Shown here: positions 62,101 through 64,000 of the stretch, piece after piece
How the letters are laid out: every line of letters begins with the position of its first letter
Numbering within the stretch: position 1 is the stretch's first letter
Assembly: GCF_000972845.2 (NCBI RefSeq)
Contig: NC_040018.1
Span: forward strand, 4,172,022-4,236,021
Direction of reading: 5' to 3'
DNA length: 64,000 nt
From: Larimichthys crocea
Taxonomy: Eukaryota; Chordata; Actinopteri; Sciaenidae
Notes under the pieces: model-generated
Databases searched by the model: none
What the model was told of the DNA's origin: nothing
What the model saw: only the letters and a program-made list of their open reading frames with translations
Translations under genes and position numbers: made by a program

Positions 62101-64000
62101 TTAAGGGAACTTGAAGACATAGTAGTGCAAAAAATTAGGTCTTTCATTAAGTATGCAAACACCTACAAAAGCCAGGTGTACTGAATAAATGTATGACAAA
62201 AAAAAACACACACATATGGTTAAAAACAGTGTGGTTACCCCCGTTCTCAACCCCTGCAGCTGTTCACCTGTGACTCCCCTGTGTGGCCTGTGTGTTACCT
62301 TCTTATGTGATCAGGTGCGCCGGTGACATAGCCAAATCTACATTCACCCAACTTACCACACACGGACACACGCTAGTTCTGCACTCAAAATACAAGAACA
62401 AAATTATAATTTAGTATTCATTAATATGTATTTTAATCTTACAGGTGGACTTATAGGAGTTCATTTTAACTACTTTATATACTTCTGTTCCAGTAGTTTA
62501 ATCTCCCTGTATAACACAGCTTCACATTTAATAAGACTGTCACATGTTTTGGTTGTAAAATCTTAACATGAAAAGTCTCTTTTGACAATAGCTGGCAGGA
62601 TTTTGGTAGTTTTTTTCTTGTAATTGGTTTATGTTCTAACTCTGCTCTCATTTCAGACCCAGGCACTCCCTCAAGCTGGTCTTGAATGATCTAATCTGCG
62701 CATCCTCATTACTCACCTGTTTATCATTCCTCTCATTACTGTCTTGTATATAGACATACCGGTCCATGGCCATTAGAGCTCTGCCAGATTGTCTATGTGC
62801 CATGAGCCTTAGCTTTTGAGTGCCCAGATATCTCTTTGCCTGTTTTTGATCCTGTTTTTTGACCAAGCTTTGACTGTTTGGATTCTGCCACAGCCTGGCT
62901 CTTTGTACTTTGTTTGCCTGCCTGGAGATGTTACCGGTAAAGACTTTACCTGAGTTGTTGTCTCCAGAGCTGTGCATTTGCCTTCTGTCCTTTGAACTTT
63001 TGAACTGCGACAAGAGCTGTCAGATGAATGCAGTGGAGAAGAATAAAGTAGCATGAAAGGGAAACAGTCAAGTAAAATTGTGCTCAAATAGACTTAGTTA
63101 TAGTCTACCATATATATATATATAACTTCTAATTTCATACCTCATTAGATTGTTTGTCTTAAGGAGACACTTTCATGGTTCAAACTTGTTGATCTGAACT
63201 TGATCTGATTCATGAAAGCCCAAAAGGCAGTATTTGATTATTCAGTAAGAAAATCTGCCTCAAGAAATGTTAAGTTGATGTTAAATAAGTAAATAATAAG
63301 TCATTTTTGTACAGCACTTTTCAAAACCAAAGCTACAGTAATGAATCGTGGCAGTTCAGTGAAAGTCACACCACAAAAGCTACAGCTAATATATTACTGC
63401 CTAAAAAAATCATAGTGATTCTGCTGTTTTCTATACCCCTTAGCATCGGTTCTGCATTAATGTCTCAAAGTACAGTTATGCCCAGTCATCTATAATATAA
63501 ATATTAAAGCGGAAACCTCAACTGTTCTCCTTTTATTATTATGTAACAGCCATTATAAGCTCATTGTTGAGTCTCCTGTTTCACTACACTTCTTCAGGAA
63601 AAATTTACCTCCTTAACCAAAATGAACAAACTTTTTTAGCAGTAATAAAAGAGGGATAGTTTATATCTCAGTCGTTTGAAAATGTTAATTAGGCTTTTCA
63701 CATTATTAAATCCTCTTGATCAGATTATTACAGTGGTAAAGAAGTATTCAGATCTTTTACATATAAAAGTAGCAAAACCACGAATGGTTGAAAATGGTGA
63801 CGGGCGTATATATGATGGAGCTGTTAATTCATAACAGAAGAACTCAGGAGGAGAGATGTCAGGAGAAATGGACAATGTTTGCATGTTGGCAACAAAATGT
63901 TGCGTTTGTATACTAATGGAAAATCTATTTTAAAAAGTGTTAAAAGCACTAAAAATACTCAAAATTCAAAAGATTTAGTGTCAAAATATACTTAAAAGTA
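59194..64000. other. Gene-free AT-rich flank
   Basis: No coding exon with recognisable homology, splice pattern or codon bias was found on either strand. A degenerate repeat at 62640-63060 is listed separately. The open frames here are short and low-complexity. Confidence 0.6.
62640..63060 (+). mobile_element. Degenerate teleost interspersed repeat
   Basis: Contains phrases such as gtttgcctgcctggagatgt, then gtaaagactttacctgagtt and ctccagagctgtgcatttg, familiar from the 3' portions of abundant teleost retroelements. It ends in agaataaagtagc, a tail-like AATAAA. It gives a 121-codon open frame on the opposite strand that has no protein-like features. Confidence 0.5.

Noticed and set aside
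62648..63013. 121-codon minus-strand frame rich in Gln, Lys and Ser
   Set aside because: Lies over a recognisable interspersed repeat read backwards; no family resemblance.

Overview
The window is teleost fish nuclear DNA, most likely from a percomorph. It has vertebrate-type split genes with GT-AG introns, an AT-rich intron background, and many copies of dispersed repeats familiar from teleost genomes. Nothing bacterial, viral or plasmid-like was seen. Three protein-coding genes explain essentially all the coding signal.

Region 1 (1-39,710, minus strand) is ddb1, the large subunit of the UV-damaged-DNA-binding complex and the adaptor of CUL4 ubiquitin ligases. I placed 24 coding exons with consistent phase, giving 1,035 residues from the start Met to the end of the third beta-propeller. 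The last ~100 residues (the C-terminal helical domain) lie beyond the left edge. The gene's large introns hold most of the mobile elements.

Region 2 (39,711-42,844) is a 3.1-kb head-to-head intergenic interval. It has a GC-rich ddb1 promoter with an ETS site at one end and a cfap70 promoter with a perfect RFX X-box palindrome at the other. Between them are retroposon tails and TCTA microsatellites. A ~178-bp repeat occurs just outside the ddb1 promoter and again in cfap70 intron 1, in direct orientation and ~97% identical.

Region 3 (42,845-55,313, plus strand) is a complete 26-exon cfap70 (ttc18), 1,072 residues, encoding an axonemal TPR protein. Region 4 (55,976-58,737, minus strand) is tmem138, a four-pass ciliary membrane protein, in four coding exons totalling 162 residues. 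Its expected start codon reads ACG rather than ATG. cfap70 and tmem138 converge, and their poly(A) signals are only ~50 bp apart.

Region 5 (58,738-64,000) is AT-rich and shows no gene I can support, apart from the presumed tmem138 promoter/5' UTR and a degenerate repeat. Functionally, cfap70 (motile axoneme) and tmem138 (ciliary membrane) are both ciliary; ddb1 is a housekeeping genome-maintenance gene. No new multi-gene system was recognised. The most checkable oddities are the tmem138 start codon and its competing splice donors, the X-box cluster, and the recent direct repeat flanking the cfap70 promoter.
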